DNA of 64,000 nt from positions 4,216,001 to 4,280,000 of the forward strand of contig CAIIXF020000009.1 in assembly GCA_903813345.2 (NCBI GenBank), given 5' to 3'. Positions 11,870 to 23,985 of this stretch are shown piece by piece (within the stretch, counting starts at the first letter, position 1; every line of letters starts with the position of its first letter). Made by a program: the position numbers and the translations under genes. This stretch comes from Owenia fusiformis. Lineage: Eukaryota > Annelida > Polychaeta > Sabellida > Oweniidae. The notes under the pieces are model-generated. The model was not told the DNA's origin, made no database searches, and saw nothing but the letters and a program-made list of their open reading frames with translations.

Positions 11870-14418
11870 CTAGGGGACACTCAACCATTAGATCCTTCCG
11901 CCGAGTGGGAAGACGAATAGATGGCATTATAAAAACAAAAATATAGTCCAATTATTGTAATTACATTAGCATCACCAGTGGTTGGATTTTGGTAAGTACA
12001 TGAATGAAAAAGTGTATGTATGGACCAACTCTGAGACATGATTTGATGTGATTAAGGTGCATTTTCTTTAAAAAAGTTGACCTTTTTGACCTGCCTCCAT
12101 CTGTCAAAATCAGAATGACATTTTTTGACATTTTCTATAGATGGCGTCTTCAACAGGTGAGATCTTTTGATTTTCGTGGGGAGTTTTGATTCAAACTTTT
12201 TTCACTGACAGAGGACATACTGGGGTATGATGGAATGATAGCAAAACATCTCCACAAATCTTAGTTTTCTCTGGAAGACAGATCGTTTGTATGGGAATAC
12301 GCATGTTATAACAATTGGTTGGGTTAACCCTATTATCGCCCATTCTGGAGTACCACTTTTTTTTAATTTGGTCATATTTCTCAACTATTTCCAGTTTTTA
12401 TTGGAACTTTCATTCATTTCAGCTCTCTCAATGTGTTTGACAGAGTTTCATGTCACTATGGTCCATGCTTATCCCAAAAAGTGCTGAATAAGCTTTTTTC
12501 CGCAAAAAATTTACCCCGTGTTATTTAAATATGTGAATAAATTAGAGAAATTTATTGATTATTTTTCTTAATCACAAAAAATGATTCTAGGCAAAATGTG
12601 CTTTCCAGATATAGCTCATTCAGCTCTGTAATACCTCCCCAGCTCAAACTAGACATCTCCCAACACATCCGTCATAGGCTCCAACCAGGAGTCAACTTTG
12701 TGTTAGTTTGGTCATATTTCTCCACTGTTTCCATGATTTTTATTGGAATTTTCACAAATTTTGCTCTGGAAGGCTAAATCATTGGCCATGACCTTACCCT
12801 AACCCCAACACTATCTCTAATCCTAACTATAGCCTAACCCTAAGCCTAACCCCAACCCCTAACCCTAACCCCAACACTACCCCTAACCCTAACTATAGTC
12901 TAACCCTAATCCAGAGCCTAACCCCAACCCCTAACCCTAACCCCAACACTATCCCTCACCCTAACTACAGCCTAACCCTAAGCCAGAGCCTAACCCCTAA
13001 CCATAACCCCAACACTACCCCTAACCCTAACTATAGCCTAACCCTAAGTCAGAGCCTAACCCTAACCCCTTACTCTAACCTCAACATTACCCCTAACCCT
13101 AACTATAGCCTAACCCTAAGCCAGAGCCTAACCCTAGCCCCTAACCCTAACCCCAACACTACCCCTAACCCTAACTATAGCCTAACCCTAAGCCAGAGCC
13201 TAACCCTAACCCCAACACTACCCCTAGCTCTATCTATAGCCTAACCCTAAGCCCAAGCCTAACCCTAACCCCCAACCCTAACCTTGACTTAACCCTAAGT
13301 AATCAAATACAGTGTACAGAGAGATCATTTATCAATTGGGAGACTTATAATTGGAAATATGTGTTGTTTTGGCTTTCTTTGATGAATATTCCCCAGGGTA
13401 GAACAACAATTGGAGAAAATGACCAATTTTTCTGTATCCTCCATACTAAATATTTCTCTGTAAACATTCAGAAGCAATAATAATGATTACTATTAGTTCA
13501 TGTAATTGATAACACATGAATTGTTCTATCATTTGACAAAGTTTAATGACACGATGGCCTGTACTATTTCCCAAAAGTGTCGAATAGGCATTTTTTCGCA
13601 AAAATCTACCCGTGCTATTTAAATATGCGCATAAATAAGAGATATTAATTGACTATTTCTTTAAATTACAAAAATTGATTCTAGGCAAAATGTGCTTTCC
13701 AGATATAGCTCATTCAGCTCTGTACTACCTCCCCAGCTCATACTAGACACCTCCCAACACATCTAGCCATAGGTTCCAATTTTAGTCAATATCCCAGGAA
13801 AACATCTAATTGCAGAAAGGAGGTGGGTAACTTTAATCATTCATATATCTGGAAAAAATAGTCGAATCTGCTTGCGGTTTGTATTATTTTACTAGAAAAC
13901 AACTTGGGGTTACATTTTGGAGGAAATTACAATTGTAACTTAAAGGATGGGTCACTACTAGGGGACACTCAACCATTAGATCCTTCCGCCGAGTGGGAAG
14001 ACGAATAGATGGCATTATAAAAACAAAAATATAGTCCAATTATTGTAATTACATTAGCATCACCAGTGGTTGGATTTTGGTAAGTACATGAATGAAAAAG
14101 TGTATGTATGGACCAACTCTGAGACATGATTTGATGTGATTAAGGTGCATTTTCTTTAAAAAAGTTGACCTTTTTGACCTGCCTCCATCTGTCAAAATCA
14201 GAATGACATTTTTTGACATTTTCTATAGATGGCGTCTTCAACAGGTGAGATCTTTTGATTTTCGTGGGGAGTTTTGATTCAAACTTTTTTCACTGACAGA
14301 GGACATACTGGGGTATGATGGAATGATAGCAAAACATCTCCACAAATCTTAGTTTTCTCTGGAAGACAGATCGTTTGTATGGGAATACGCATGTTATAAC
14401 AATTGGTTGGGTTAACCC
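11870..14418. mobile_element. 2.5-kb unit bounded by matching 461-bp direct repeats
   Basis: The blocks 11870-12330 and 13958-14418 appear identical over 461 bp by eye, both starting CTAGGGGACACTCAACC and ending GGTTGGGTTAACCC. Between them lie a TAACCC-type array and a second, more diverged direct repeat (about 12490-12690 and 13585-13785). The arrangement resembles a non-coding element with terminal direct repeats (TRIM or LARD type). However, the ends lack TG...CA, and no primer-binding site or polypurine tract was recognised. GTCT occurs at both outer edges (11868-11871 and 14419-14422) and could be a short target duplication. A recent tandem duplication is the alternative. Confidence 0.6.
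12781..13310. repeat. Degenerate TAACCC array with a 60-72 bp higher period
   Basis: The block is almost entirely built of CCTAACCC and CCCTAACCC words interrupted by AACTATAGCC, AAGCCAGAGCC and CCAACACTACCC. The AACACTACCC marker recurs at 12873, 12945, 13011, 13083, 13155 and 13214, giving spacings of 72, 66, 72, 72 and 59. It is C-rich on the + strand. Its core is the animal telomere hexamer, but the order is that of an internal minisatellite. Confidence 0.85.
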
Positions 14419-15434
14419 GTCTCTCCTTCCCTTGATTCACTCCGGGCTCAATGGGAAACATGGACAAACAGCCAATGAACGCATTGCTTGCAAGTCATTT
14501 TTATAAAATGTACCAATATGTAAAAATAACAGAAATTCAAGGAAATTCGAATCCAATTATACCTTTATCACGCGATCATTTACACCCAAACCAGTGCAGT
14601 GGATGATAGATACACCACTATTTTTCACCTATGGAAAAGTCATTGTCTAATTAGCAGCCACAAGGAAGTGACTGGGTTGCGTTGTTTATTTTCATAACTT
14701 TACCAGCAAGTTACAGCGAGTAAGTCTCGGTAAATACGTCTACAACTGGGCGGCGAAGTTCCCCGTTGCATCTTTATTCTACCGGTGTTTACGGTAGTAT
14801 CTACCTAGACACAGAGTTATTCGGTACAGAACGTGAAAAGTGAATATCAAACGTGCAATTTTCAAATCGTGTTATTTCTAATTTATATTATGTCTTGAAG
14901 AAAGCTCAATGGCCGAAGGTGTGAACTCCCGGGTGTGAACTTTGGTATTTTGGCGTACGCGGTTTAACTCAAAGTATTTGGGTATCAGATACATGCGAAG
15001 TTGACTTGAATTGACTACTTTTCGGCATCAGGAAAACGTCCGAGTGTCTATTTTTACTGAGTAAAAATTCAAATTACCTTCATATGACGATAAAGACACA
15101 CCCTACTCGTGGAAAACTGTAATTCGACTGTCAGGTAGTCAAAATGTTCTGACATATTTCAAATTATAATCTTCACTTTTAATCGAACAGAATTTGAAAT
15201 TGAATGACATGCAAAAGAAATAAAATGTGACGGAACAGTTCAACTGTTTCTCTAGTTTTTTAATTTCTCTCTAGTTCGTTCTTATCAATTCAGCTTTAAA
15301 TATGAATCTCTAAGGAGATATAGAAATGCATTTTCGTTACAGCATCTAATGACGTATACACATGGGAGAAAAGGACTAGATACAGGAAGTATATTTCTTA
15401 TTCTATGCAGTTGCCATGATGATTAATTACCAAA
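14419..15434. other. Unannotated spacer up to the first gap
   Basis: No gene or recognised repeat is seen. The stretch ends in the assembly gap. Confidence 0.4.
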
Positions 15435-15934
15435 NNNNNNNNNNNNNNNNNNNNNNNNNNNNNNNNNNNNNNNNNNNNNNNNNNNNNNNNNNNNNNNNNN
15501 NNNNNNNNNNNNNNNNNNNNNNNNNNNNNNNNNNNNNNNNNNNNNNNNNNNNNNNNNNNNNNNNNNNNNNNNNNNNNNNNNNNNNNNNNNNNNNNNNNNN
15601 NNNNNNNNNNNNNNNNNNNNNNNNNNNNNNNNNNNNNNNNNNNNNNNNNNNNNNNNNNNNNNNNNNNNNNNNNNNNNNNNNNNNNNNNNNNNNNNNNNNN
15701 NNNNNNNNNNNNNNNNNNNNNNNNNNNNNNNNNNNNNNNNNNNNNNNNNNNNNNNNNNNNNNNNNNNNNNNNNNNNNNNNNNNNNNNNNNNNNNNNNNNN
15801 NNNNNNNNNNNNNNNNNNNNNNNNNNNNNNNNNNNNNNNNNNNNNNNNNNNNNNNNNNNNNNNNNNNNNNNNNNNNNNNNNNNNNNNNNNNNNNNNNNNN
15901 NNNNNNNNNNNNNNNNNNNNNNNNNNNNNNNNNN
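15435..15934. other. Assembly gap, 500 N
   Basis: The run is exactly 500 N. The right side opens directly into satellite sequence, so the gap probably hides more array. Its true length is unknown. Confidence 0.95.
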
Positions 15935-16854
15935 TTATATACTCAATATCTCATGAATAGAATGACCAATCAACAAGTCCTCGGTAGGGCAAATGTCAAA
16001 ATGTATCCTGAAACATCTCACTAAATAACAAATATCATACTGTTATCAGCGTTACGTACGACTGGTCCGAAAATTGACATTTCCTCCAGAGCACAAACTG
16101 CATCATAGATTTAAGACGAATTAGATATAAAATATATCACGAACGGGAACATATTCATTAAATCCATTCAAGGGCATACTCCAAAATATATACTTAAACG
16201 TCTCACAAAATTGCAAAGGACTGGCATGTACCAGTGTGACGTACGACTGGTCGGAAAATTGACATTTCGTCAAGAGCGCAAATTGCATAAGCGATTTAAG
16301 ACGAATTGGATATTATATATCCCCCTAACAGAGAAGTCAAACGATACACCCCTCCTTTGGCAAACGTAAAAATATATACATAAACGTATCACATATCAAA
16401 CTAGTCGCTGCTACCAGTGCGATGTACAGCTGGTCTGAAAATTGACATTCCGTACACAGCCCAAAGTAAATCAGACTTGTATGACAAATTAGATACTCAA
16501 TATCTCATGAAAAGAATGACCAATCAACAAGTCCTCGGTAGGGGAAATGTAAAAATGTATCCTGAAACACGTCACTAAATAACAAATATCATGCTGCCAC
16601 CAGCGTTACGTACGACTGGTCCGAAAATTGACATTTCCTCCAGAGCACAAATTGCATAAGCGATTTAAGACGAATTGGTTATTATATATCCCTCTAAAAG
16701 AGAAGTCAATCGATACATCCCTCCTTTGGCAAACGTAAAAATATATTCATAAACGTCTCACAATATATATCAAACTAGTCGCTGCTACCAGTGCGATGTA
16801 CAGCTGGTCTGAAAATTGACATTCCGTTCATAGGCCAAAGTAAATCAGACTTGT
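15935..16854 (+). repeat. Satellite array of about 185-bp monomers, left part
   Basis: The landmark GTAC(G)ACTGGTC or GTACAGCTGGTC recurs at 16056, 16241, 16424, 16610 and 16798, giving monomers of 183-188 bp. Three monomer types (a, b, c) follow in order, making a higher-order unit of about 555 bp. The monomer starting at 16610 begins as type a and switches to type b near the GCATAAGCGATTTAAG segment, as expected from unequal exchange. The array stops at CAGACTTGT, where a TIR element is inserted, and resumes in phase at 27333. Confidence 0.85.
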
Positions 16855-17395
16855 CGGTCAAGCCAAGTAACTTAGTCAACATTCGATATTCGTATGTTCA
16901 TCAGTATTAACTAAGAATGGTGCCACAATTGAAGTAAACCTCTGTTTAATTATTTTCAATAAACCTATCAGCAAACGTGTAAATGATAAATTTGATGTTC
17001 TGTTACATATTGGTGAAGCAGTCTTTGGGATATGGCCTTAATTTCTGAATTTCCACTATGTCCCTGTATACCCCTACTTAAAAATATGTATGTTATTTGT
17101 CATTTTTCATTATGAATCAACCATAAATGTATTTTTTCTTGTTTACATACAGAATGAACTTTTTGTTTCCAAATATTGAAAGATGGTACTGCATTTATTT
17201 TCTCATGATATGGAGGAAACAAATGCGTGTCAATTTAGACTGTAATATCCCACATACTTATTATTTCAAGGGTAGTTTTGAAGAATAATCAAGAAAATCC
17301 ATGTTTTCTAATGAATTCATCCTTGTCAAAGAACGTAAATGAGGATATGCGGTTTGAAAAACTAACAACATGTTTTAAGTTCTGACAATTCTTGT

Positions 17396-17647
17396 TTAAA
17401 ACAAACATTTTGAAAGTTGTGATTTCGAATGTAATATCCAACTCAATGAAATTTGTTGATATTTGTTAATTTTTTCTTTCGGAATGCACATTGCTGGATC
17501 ACAGAACCTTGCCTTGTTCGAGATGCACAGAAAGGGTATTGTTAATACTTGACGTCGTTCGGATATTCGGATGTGATTGACGTTTTCGTTAATCTCCAAC
17601 CACTGTAACTTCCAACTTAATTTTTGAAAGCCAAAAATGATAGTCAT
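17396..17647 (-). other. Short open frame in element 1, unrecognised
   Basis: An 83-residue frame lies in the left arm of element 1. No motif, signal peptide or family resemblance is visible, and it is most likely fortuitous. Confidence 0.15.
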
Positions 17648-18734
17648 GAATCGATATCTAAGTCACAGTGGATGCATACATCATGTGTCTACATTAACTG
17701 TCGAATACATGCCGACTTACATTTATTTAGATATACACAGTTAACTCAAATCATCAATTCTCGAAACGGTTTATCATATAACCTGACCTAAGTTTAATGT
17801 TTCATTTTAATTTATAATTATGGTATCGAATTTGAGTATGATTTTAGTTGAGGCTTAAACAAAGCAATAAAATTGCGTGAAACCTTTTGTGAAAATTCGA
17901 ACGATTTTTCAAGAATCCTCCTTCAAAGTGTTACCACAGTGCTCCCCGGGAGTGGAAATTTCGTCTAGTGTAATCAAAATAATAGCGGGTGGTTTAAATT
18001 TTTGTTTGAGTTTATAGCTCAGCATCTATAAATTTAAAAACGCGTCGCCTCATTGAGAGGTACATGCAGATTTTGGCGATCTATCTTTATAAAAGGCTAA
18101 ATTTTGTGCAAAAACACGAGTTGACACGCTTACATTTGGAATTGAAATTTCCTACATAATTGTCGACTCATGTTTAAAAGTCATGAAAACAAGGTTGAAC
18201 ACAAAATAATAACCTAGTTACTGTCTATTTAGCATGGGATCACTGAGGGAAATATTATCAATGACTTAAATCGTTAACAGTTAAGTTGTATTCCAAGAAA
18301 CTTATCAATTTAGAAATGCAAAATCACGGGTAGTATCTAAAGCCCCGCCATGATTTATAAATCGCGAGCAAGTTCCCGCTGAAATCACGAGCAAAGTCCT
18401 TTTTATTTGTGTCACCTGGAAATATGGCCAAAAATGGTGAGAATACGCATTACTGTTCTTTGAAACTTGAGGTATACTTTCAGAACAGGTATATCTTCAC
18501 AAACAATGACATGAACGATAAATATGTTTATCGGCATGGAAGAAACTGGCGCAAATATGCACGTTTACATAATTTACTGTAACAAAATTACTTTTGTCGT
18601 TAAAATTGAGAAAAGAACTACGATATGCATTCCTCATAATGAATATTGGATCAACATTGTATGTATTGATAAGTTAGTTTACAATAACATCTCCTGTGGG
18701 GGGTGAAATACACCATTGGAGGTGTTCCAGTGGC

Positions 18735-18822
18735 CCCGCTGAAATTATGAGCAAGCCCCGCTGAAAACATGAGGAGGTCCCGCTGAAATCAGGAGCAGAT
18801 TTCACGAGTACCCGCTTCGATC
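18735..18822 (+). repeat. Left subterminal motif cluster of element 2
   Basis: Several adjacent copies of a roughly 25-bp motif are visible: CCCCGCTGAAATTATGAGCA, CCCCGCTGAAAACATGAGGA, TCCCGCTGAAATCAGGAGCA and a decayed CCCGCTTCGATCACGAGGAA. The same words occur inverted near the right end of the element. Confidence 0.8.
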
Positions 18823-19479
18823 ACGAGGAAAGCTTCATTACATTCCATTAAATATTGAGGTTCTTCAAATAAACGTACACGAAAGACCAAGCAAAGTATT
18901 TCTATTAATAATATATACTGTTTCATTCTAGGGCCACGTTTCAAATGTTTTTATTGCAACTTCAAGTCATCAGAGCAGAACGATTTCGTCAAACATTTTA
19001 TATAGTTTCACCCATCATTGGATTTCAAAATAAACGAACCAAAATATATATAGGAGAAAGATGGATATATCGTGTATTAGACTTCAACATAAATTCAAGA
19101 CAACTTGATGGAAGCATGAAGTTCAGGGGAATGAGCCTTTTATTAAACAGAGACACCCCAAGTTCCAAGAAGAGGAAATTTTGAGAGAAATGAGAACCAC
19201 AAAGGCTCCATGATAATTCAGAAGACGTTGTAGGTTCTAATTTTATAATTTCACAATAACATTAAAGTTTTTGTTTTTTAAATATTTATTTCAAGAATGA
19301 TTTATACACCATCAATGTAGAAAAATACGTTATTACAATACTTCAAAAAATGTGAGATGTCAGGAAGATTTCGATGGTCATTTGATGTTTCTCCAAGTTA
19401 CTAATGTCGTATCTAAGTATTCCATACCTGGCTACTGAGGTTTTGTAGGCACATAACGAGCCGATATACAATCAATATA

Positions 19480-20763
19480 CCATGCGTATCAAAAAAACGC
19501 AACAGATTGTTATCTCGGAAAAGCGCAAATCAGTGATAACAGCATTGATTTCATTCAATGTACCATACATTAAAGCCATGCGTCTCCTCTTTCCAATGGT
19601 ATATCATTCATTGATATTGGGTCATGTTTGAGCGAGTAATCATTCCTTTTGCAAAGTAGGCCAAAATAAGCTTGGGACCAATTTATAAACATCGCGAATG
19701 TCAGTGTAATATTGGAAGAAAACATAAAACCAATGCATCCTTTTCATAATAATCATTTCCGAATAATCATTGATTTCGCAATATAGGGCAAAATTCAGCC
19801 CGGACCCAAGTTTTAAACAGTACATAGGACATATGGGATATTTGAGGAAGGTGTGGCAGGAGTGACATAGACACACGGTACTAACTTCGACCGTTAATTT
19901 GAATTTTTGACCTACCAGATGTTTGAAAATCAAGCATTGCGCGTCTCATACTGCACCGTTTTTCTTCAAAATTGTTCCATTCAAAGTAAAACAAAATTGC
20001 CTTTCTGTCGGTGCATTGCTTTATTGTAAAGAGTCCCTCGTTTTAGCAGCGTTTTGGTCCCCAGCTGTGAAATGTCGCAGAAAGTAGGCACTCTGTATAA
20101 CAGAAAAATGTACCAACAGAAAGGCATTTTTTGTTATGCTTTGAATGGAACAAGTTTGAAGAAAAACTGTGCAGTATGGGACTCGCAATCCTTGATTTTC
20201 AAAGATTTGGTAGGTCAAAAATGCAAATTAACGGTCGAAGTTAGTACCGCGTGATAGACAGCAAAGTGTTCATACTCATACTCTTGCAAGAATACATCCT
20301 ATTCCCCTCCAAATTGCCACCACCTTTTGCACATAAAGATGCGCTCATCTCTCCATGTCATGCATGGTTCAGCCCTGAGTCCTCTGTGGGTTAAAGCGAA
20401 GAATAAGCCCATTGGCAATTCTTTCTCGAAGTTTTGCAATATCTGGTGGAGGAATGATTAGCACAGATGCTCCTGAGATAGCTCCAAAAGAAAAATTCAC
20501 AACAGTTCAAGTCAGGAGAACTTCCATTGGTACTTAGCCCTTCCACTGATTTTTGCAATATTTTAAACTTGGTCCAGAGCCGATTTTGACCCACTGTGCA
20601 AATGGAAGGATTTCTCACCCAACCATGACCACATGTGAATGAATGACAAATCATTGCAAAGAGGAGGACGTGGCTTTATGGTACATTGGATGAAATTTAT
20701 GGAGTCACCTCTAGTTTTGTGATTTTACGAGATAACTGCTTGTTGCGTTTTTTATTCGTCCTG
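19480..20763. mobile_element. Tc1/mariner-like TIR element, non-coding, 1.28 kb
   Basis: The left end (ATGCGTATCAAAAAAACGCAAC) and the inverted right end (GACGAATAAAAAACGCAAC, followed by TTATCTCG-type sequence) mark the tips. TA lies outside both (19478-19479 and 20764-20765). Relatives make up about 24397-25090 and 31875-32575, where the best-preserved tip reads CAGTGCGTATCAAAAAACGC next to TA. The interior repeats phrases such as TTTGCAAAGTGGGCC. Only short frames exist and none resembles a transposase. Confidence 0.7.
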
Positions 20764-21192
20764 TATAGTGTATGTGGGGAGTTATCGCTAAAGTACGAGA
20801 CCGGGATGGATATGGGCTGTATCCACTCCGGTACCGCTCCTGAAAATCGAACTCAATAAATACGTTTTACTCAATTTACGAAATAACGATTTTTTTAAAC
20901 TTTACTTATGCTGTATATTTGAAATTTTAATATCAATTTATTGATCTGCTCCGGCAATATATGAGTGTAAAATCAAACTTAAAAACTACTTCTTGAGAAA
21001 ATCCGTACTTTAGTATGTGTTTGAATTTTGGAAGTTAATTATCAATATGTTTATGTTTATTGCTATAGAATACATCTGTTTTATCCCATACTTGGACGTG
21101 TTACGGATACATAAAGCCGGTTTGTAAAAACTTATATTTTCATCAGCGGGCAAATATAGCTTTACGTCCCTCTCCGAGCGGGCAGATATAGT

Positions 21193-22051
21193 GACGTGTC
21201 GCAAAAAGGTCGCGCACGCATTGTTACACATTTTCGCTTTTTAACACCACAGAATGTGACGTTTTTTGAGAAAAATGTACACATATGGAAATCCTTTCGT
21301 CCTCCACATTTCCCTCTATAAGTCAAAACATTTAAGGCGAATAACTCTGATATCGTGTATGTATTAACAATGGGATAAGAGTATCATAAAACACGAATCA
21401 ATTGATATTTTAGGTAAAATGAATATACGTGTTGCTGTGCTTGAAAATAGGCGAATGGCGTAAATTAGCCCTATTTTAATGAATCTTGAAAACCTTTCGT
21501 CCTCCACTTTTCCACATACAACAGAAAACACATAGTTTTGCGAACAAAATCAACTATTTATTAATGAACTAGAGTTTAAGAGCAAAATAATCATTTATGA
21601 TTTATTAAAAATTGATCTCGTATTTTTTGTTTAATGTACACCTGAAAAGTTGAAGGTAACAAAAAATGAGCAAAAAAGGTCGCTGTCAACAGATTCTATT
21701 TTTCAAACTCTATGATGTCACAATATGGGACGCTTACTAAAATTCATCCTTTGAAATAAAACTTCCATCTACCTTCATCAAGACGAAAAATAAGTATAAT
21801 AGTCATATATTGTTTGAGTTATGAGCTTTTAAAGACGAAAAATAATTCAAAATGTAACATGTCAACAGGGGATATTTGCCAGATGTTTTGGTAAAAAACT
21901 TTTTTTTAAAAAGAACTCGCAAGAATCGTGAACGGAGTGTAGTTGATCTAAATATAACTTTAATTAGAATATTATCTTATAATCCGGGGAATCAAAGTTA
22001 CATTCACGCGATACCCTTAAAAACAAATGCGCCACCTTTTTGCGACTCGTC
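21193..22051 (+). mobile_element. Element 3, copy A (TIR GACGTGTCGCAAAAAGGT)
   Basis: This is an 859-bp element with ends GACGTGTCGCAAAAAGGT and ACCTTTTTGCGACTCGTC. AGT is repeated at both sides (21190-21192 and 22052-22054). Nearby, 22573-22610 carries the same target without the element, confirming insertion and the 3-bp duplication. The interior, with CCTTTCGTCCTCCAC repeated twice, has no coding frame. A small deletion relative to the other copies removes a block containing CATCGAAACAGC. Confidence 0.9.
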
Positions 22052-22335
22052 AGTATATCTGCCCGCTACGTCATAATCGCTGTTCCCGTATTGGTTCTTT
22101 TTTTGTAACGTTCGCATACTGTGAACAACAATGGAGAAAAACGCAGACAATTGCGATCTCTTTGATGCTTTAAAGAAGGGAAGGAGCAGTATGCCCCGTT
22201 AATAATCAAAGATTTGAACAGGAAAATCCGGCTACGGACAAGAATACAAAACTGGACATGAATATTTTAGAATAATTCCATGGTTGGTTGCAAAGCTTTG
22301 GCCAATTGAACAATGTGATTGGTATGGGATAAACA

Positions 22336-22488
22336 GATCATCCTATAGTCGGTTCAGGATATTGGGATTATTCCTTGGCCAATATAATATATCTACCCTT
22401 GGGACCTACGACCCGCGGGCAGATATAATATATAGGCCTTGGGATAATCCCAATATCCTGAACCGACTATAGGATAATATCTATTTAT
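22336..22488. repeat. Long palindrome (foldback), copy 1
   Basis: The arms run from GATCATCCTATAGTCGGTTC through GGATATTGGGATTAT to the mirror sequence ATAATCCCAATATCC and GAACCGACTATAGGAT. The stem is roughly 60 bp with a loop around GGGACCTACGACCCGC. RNA from either strand would form a long hairpin. It belongs to a unit of about 540 bp repeated in tandem at about 22490-23020. Confidence 0.8.
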
Positions 22489-22489
22489 C

Positions 22490-23020
22490 CCATACTTGGA
22501 CGTGTTACGGGTACATAAAGCCGGTTTGTAAAAACTTATATTTTCATCAGCGGGCAGATATAGCTTTACGTCCCGCTCCGAGCGGGCAGATATAGTATAT
22601 CTGCCCGCTACGTCATAATCGCTGTTCCCGTATTGGTTCTTTTTTGTAACGTTCGCATACTGTAAACGCGACAATGGAGAAAAACGCAGACAATCTCGAC
22701 CTGTTTGATGCTTTAAAGAAGGGAAGGAGCAGTATACCCAGTTAATAATCAAAGATTTGAGCAGGAAAAGAAACAAGAATACAAAACTGGACATGAATAT
22801 TTTAAAATAATTCCACGATTGGTTGCAAAGTTTCTGAACTTTGGCCAATTGAACAATGTGATTGGTATGGGATAAACAGATCATCCTTTAGTCGGTTCAG
22901 GATATTTGGATTATCCCTTGGCCAATATAATATATCTACCCTCGGGACCTACGGCCCTCGGGCAGATATATTATATTGGCCTCGGGATAATCCCAATATC
23001 CTGAACCTCATATAGGATAA
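22490..23020 (+). repeat. Second tandem unit with the empty site of element 3
   Basis: This repeats the sequence around element 3 copy A, from CATACTTGGACGTGTTACGG through CGCTGTTCCCGTATTGG to a second palindrome at about 22868-23010. At 22573-22610 the target reads GCGGGCAGATATAGTATATC without interruption. The first unit has the element between AGT copies at that point. Confidence 0.85.
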
Positions 23021-23819
23021 TCTCTATATGTACGATCGGTTTTGGATACAGGGTTTATCCTAAACCTCCCATTACATAACCCTTACAAAATTAGGATTGA
23101 AATATTTCCATGTATTATATTTCTGTACTATCATATAAATATAGGAATGTTTTGAAATGTCTATGAAAGTTGATAAGTCCCAAGAACAAGAACAACGAAT
23201 AATTTGAAAAAGGTTCTTTGGATTATTCTGATAGATTCATCAATTTGATATGAAAAGTAATGTAGGCAATAAGAAGTATATTGCTTGCAGGATTTTGAGT
23301 AAATCAGAAAAAATAAACACATCCAAATATCAATCACAAGGGTCTGGACGTATCGTCGCGTTTCGTTCAATCAGAATCAGATAAAATGGCAGATAATTTG
23401 ATTTGCATCAAAATTGACAGTTTTATTGATTACTTTGGCATACATTGTGTATTTTCTTATTTTTTACAGTCGAATAATAGCTACTGTATGTTTAAATATA
23501 TTGTATAAAATGTTTAGCTATGTGTTTGTAATCACTGCAAATTGGTATGTCATCCCTTTTTAAGCCCATAAAATGTAAACATTTCTCAGCAAATAAGATT
23601 GTGTTTTTTATTGAGTTTGTGTTTGTTTTCCTTGTACCCTTGCATGATTTTGGATTTTTCCAGGACGCAAAACAAAGAATCTACTTCTTGTGGCCTTAGC
23701 TTTATGTTACATTAAATATAATTTGTTGCTAATTTAAGGTGAACACATGCATTTTTCATTTCTTTTTCACCATTAACAATAACTCGACAAAATGATACAT
23801 TTCACTAAATCGTTAATCC

Positions 23820-23985
23820 GATGTAAATTCTTTGGATACCCTATGATTTTAAAGAAAATCAGTTTTATCTAACTAGAGATGATATTGATATCTGCACGGG
23901 AGAGCGAAGCGAACGAGTTCATATATCAATATCGTCGAGAAGATTAATATGATTTTCTGAAAAACTCATAGGATGTTCTAAATAT
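23820..23985. repeat. Imperfect foldback, also in copy B
   Basis: The left arm contains ACCCTATGATTTTAAAGA and GATGATATTGATAT. The right arm contains their approximate mirrors ATATCAATATCGTC and GATTTTCTGAAAAACTCATA. The loop is rich in GAGCGAAGCGAACGAG. The corresponding block in copy B is about 30630-30795. Confidence 0.6.

Noticed and set aside
12781-13310. A true telomere or chromosome end
   Set aside because: Both sides continue into ordinary sequence, units are degenerate with a 60-72 bp superperiod, and the block lies between direct repeats.
11870-14418. A classic LTR retrotransposon
   Set aside because: No TG...CA ends, primer-binding site, polypurine tract or coding domain was seen; only the terminal direct repeats fit.
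15416-16024. Open frame of about 200 codons across the first gap
   Set aside because: Almost all of its length is N; only a few codons on each side are real sequence. The same holds for several frames across 27622-28595, where only the minus-strand LINE fragment outside the gap is kept.
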